From Chromera velia (taxonomy: Eukaryota > Sar > Chromeraceae), in contig JAHBMJ010000267.1 of the NCBI GenBank assembly GCA_018398765.1, forward strand, positions 1 to 51,961: a stretch of 51,961 nucleotides of DNA, in the 5' to 3' direction. Below are positions 51,500 to 51,961 of this stretch, piece by piece (positions within the stretch are counted from its first letter, which is position 1; the number at the start of each line of letters is the position of its first letter). A program made the translations under genes and the position numbers. Below the pieces are notes generated by a model. The model was not told where the DNA came from, searched no databases, and saw only the letters and a list, made by a program, of their open reading frames with translations.

Positions 51500-51961
51500 A
51501 AGGTGCACCTTTTTTAAAGCAGGAGAAGAAACAACAGCGATTGATCACTTTTTTGTGGATCCCTTTCTTTTGACAGCCTGGTCCTCTGCCACTTCAAACC
51601 TGGAAGCTGACTTTGCCCCTCAACATGTTGTTCTTTCTCTTTCTTTTTTTCTTGATTCATCTCCTCCCCCTATATCTTCTGATCCTCCGCATGCCCCCAC
51701 GGGCAAAAAGAATTTCTCTTTTCTCCCCCCTCTCCTCACTGTTAATAGAACTTCCCCGGTGACTGATGATGAAATGATTCCTCTCGCCAGAGCGGTCCTA
51801 CCGTTTTCTGAGACGGTTTTTCCCGGCTTGTTCGACAGAGGGGTAAACGAACTGCGTGAAGCAGGTCAAGTTGTTCCCTTTATCCCACCTCCCCCTGACC
51901 CACCACCCCTTCCCCCACAACCACCTCCCCTTCAGAATGCTCCCCCCCCCAACTCTCTCAG
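51500..51961 (+). pseudogene. LINE-type endonuclease C-terminus, running off the window
   Basis: An open plus-strand frame begins in the domain: CTFFKAGEETTAIDHFFVDP then ADFAPQHVVLSLSFF. This matches the end of an exonuclease-endonuclease-phosphatase (EEP) nuclease of non-LTR retrotransposons, where T-F...IDH-x-F-V and SDH-x-x-x-x-L-x-L are conserved. Here the final SDH is replaced by APQH, so the catalytic Asp-His pair looks damaged. A Pro/Ser-rich linker follows, then DDEMIPLARAVLPFSETVFP, which may lead into RT beyond the edge. The N-terminal part of the nuclease is missing; the frame meets a GGTTCAA repeat instead, so this copy is 5'-truncated. Confidence 0.5.

Overview
This is a eukaryotic nuclear window. 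Genes are split by GT-AG introns, a complete histone H4 lies on the minus strand, and the rest is dense in LTR retrotransposons, microsatellites and AT-rich spacers. The mix of very large low-complexity genes, Ty1/copia elements, a Crinkler-type NTPase-nuclease and histone H4 recalls the genome of a chromerid alga such as Chromera velia. That assignment is my impression from style and not something the sequence proves.

Left third (1-19.2 kb): a nested stack of mobile elements. An old, frame-damaged Ty1/copia element on the minus strand (gag near 17.0 kb, end of its remaining RT near 1.69 kb) is split by two insertions. The first is a full-length younger copia-like element (3681-12353) with about 490-bp LTRs, a GAATCA target duplication, a primer-binding site, gag and pol. 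The second is a small LTR pair with almost no interior (12472-15696, TRIM-like), itself invaded by a 2.28-kb DNA transposon with long terminal inverted repeats (12929-15208). Removing the TRIM joins the old copia protease in frame, which supports the order of events. Beyond the stack lie a degenerate lysine/aspartate-rich ORF, a 33-bp minisatellite and the tail of a LINE-like ORF.

Middle (19.2-41.1 kb): about 600 bp of microsatellite leads into a Crinkler-like P-loop NTPase plus PD-(D/E)XK-type nuclease (20.5-22.2 kb, plus strand) with two in-frame UAR stops. It is followed on the minus strand by one giant WD40-type gene. I could place 13 exons with compatible splice phases, giving at least about 4,360 codons. 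Its introns hold CA/GT and TCTG microsatellites and a 59-bp minisatellite.

Right (41.1-52 kb): AT-rich spacer, histone H4 (minus) divergent from a two-exon 99-residue probable mitochondrial protein (plus), a 0.7-kb CTTT/CTTC tract, a two-exon 55-residue protein, a probable small membrane protein gene with a further 3' exon, and at the very end the C-terminal part of a LINE-type endonuclease running off the edge.

The most unusual signal is in stop codons. In the mobile-element and Crinkler frames I could follow, 24 internal stops are UAA or UAG and only one is UGA. Each UAR position could be glutamine, and the younger pol keeps one frame for 1,549 codons. Every host-type coding region whose end I can read stops at UGA. 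The giant WD40 gene has no in-frame UAR at all, so simple genome-wide reassignment does not fit. The pattern needs either a biased CAR-to-TAR decay or a separate coding dialect in selfish elements.
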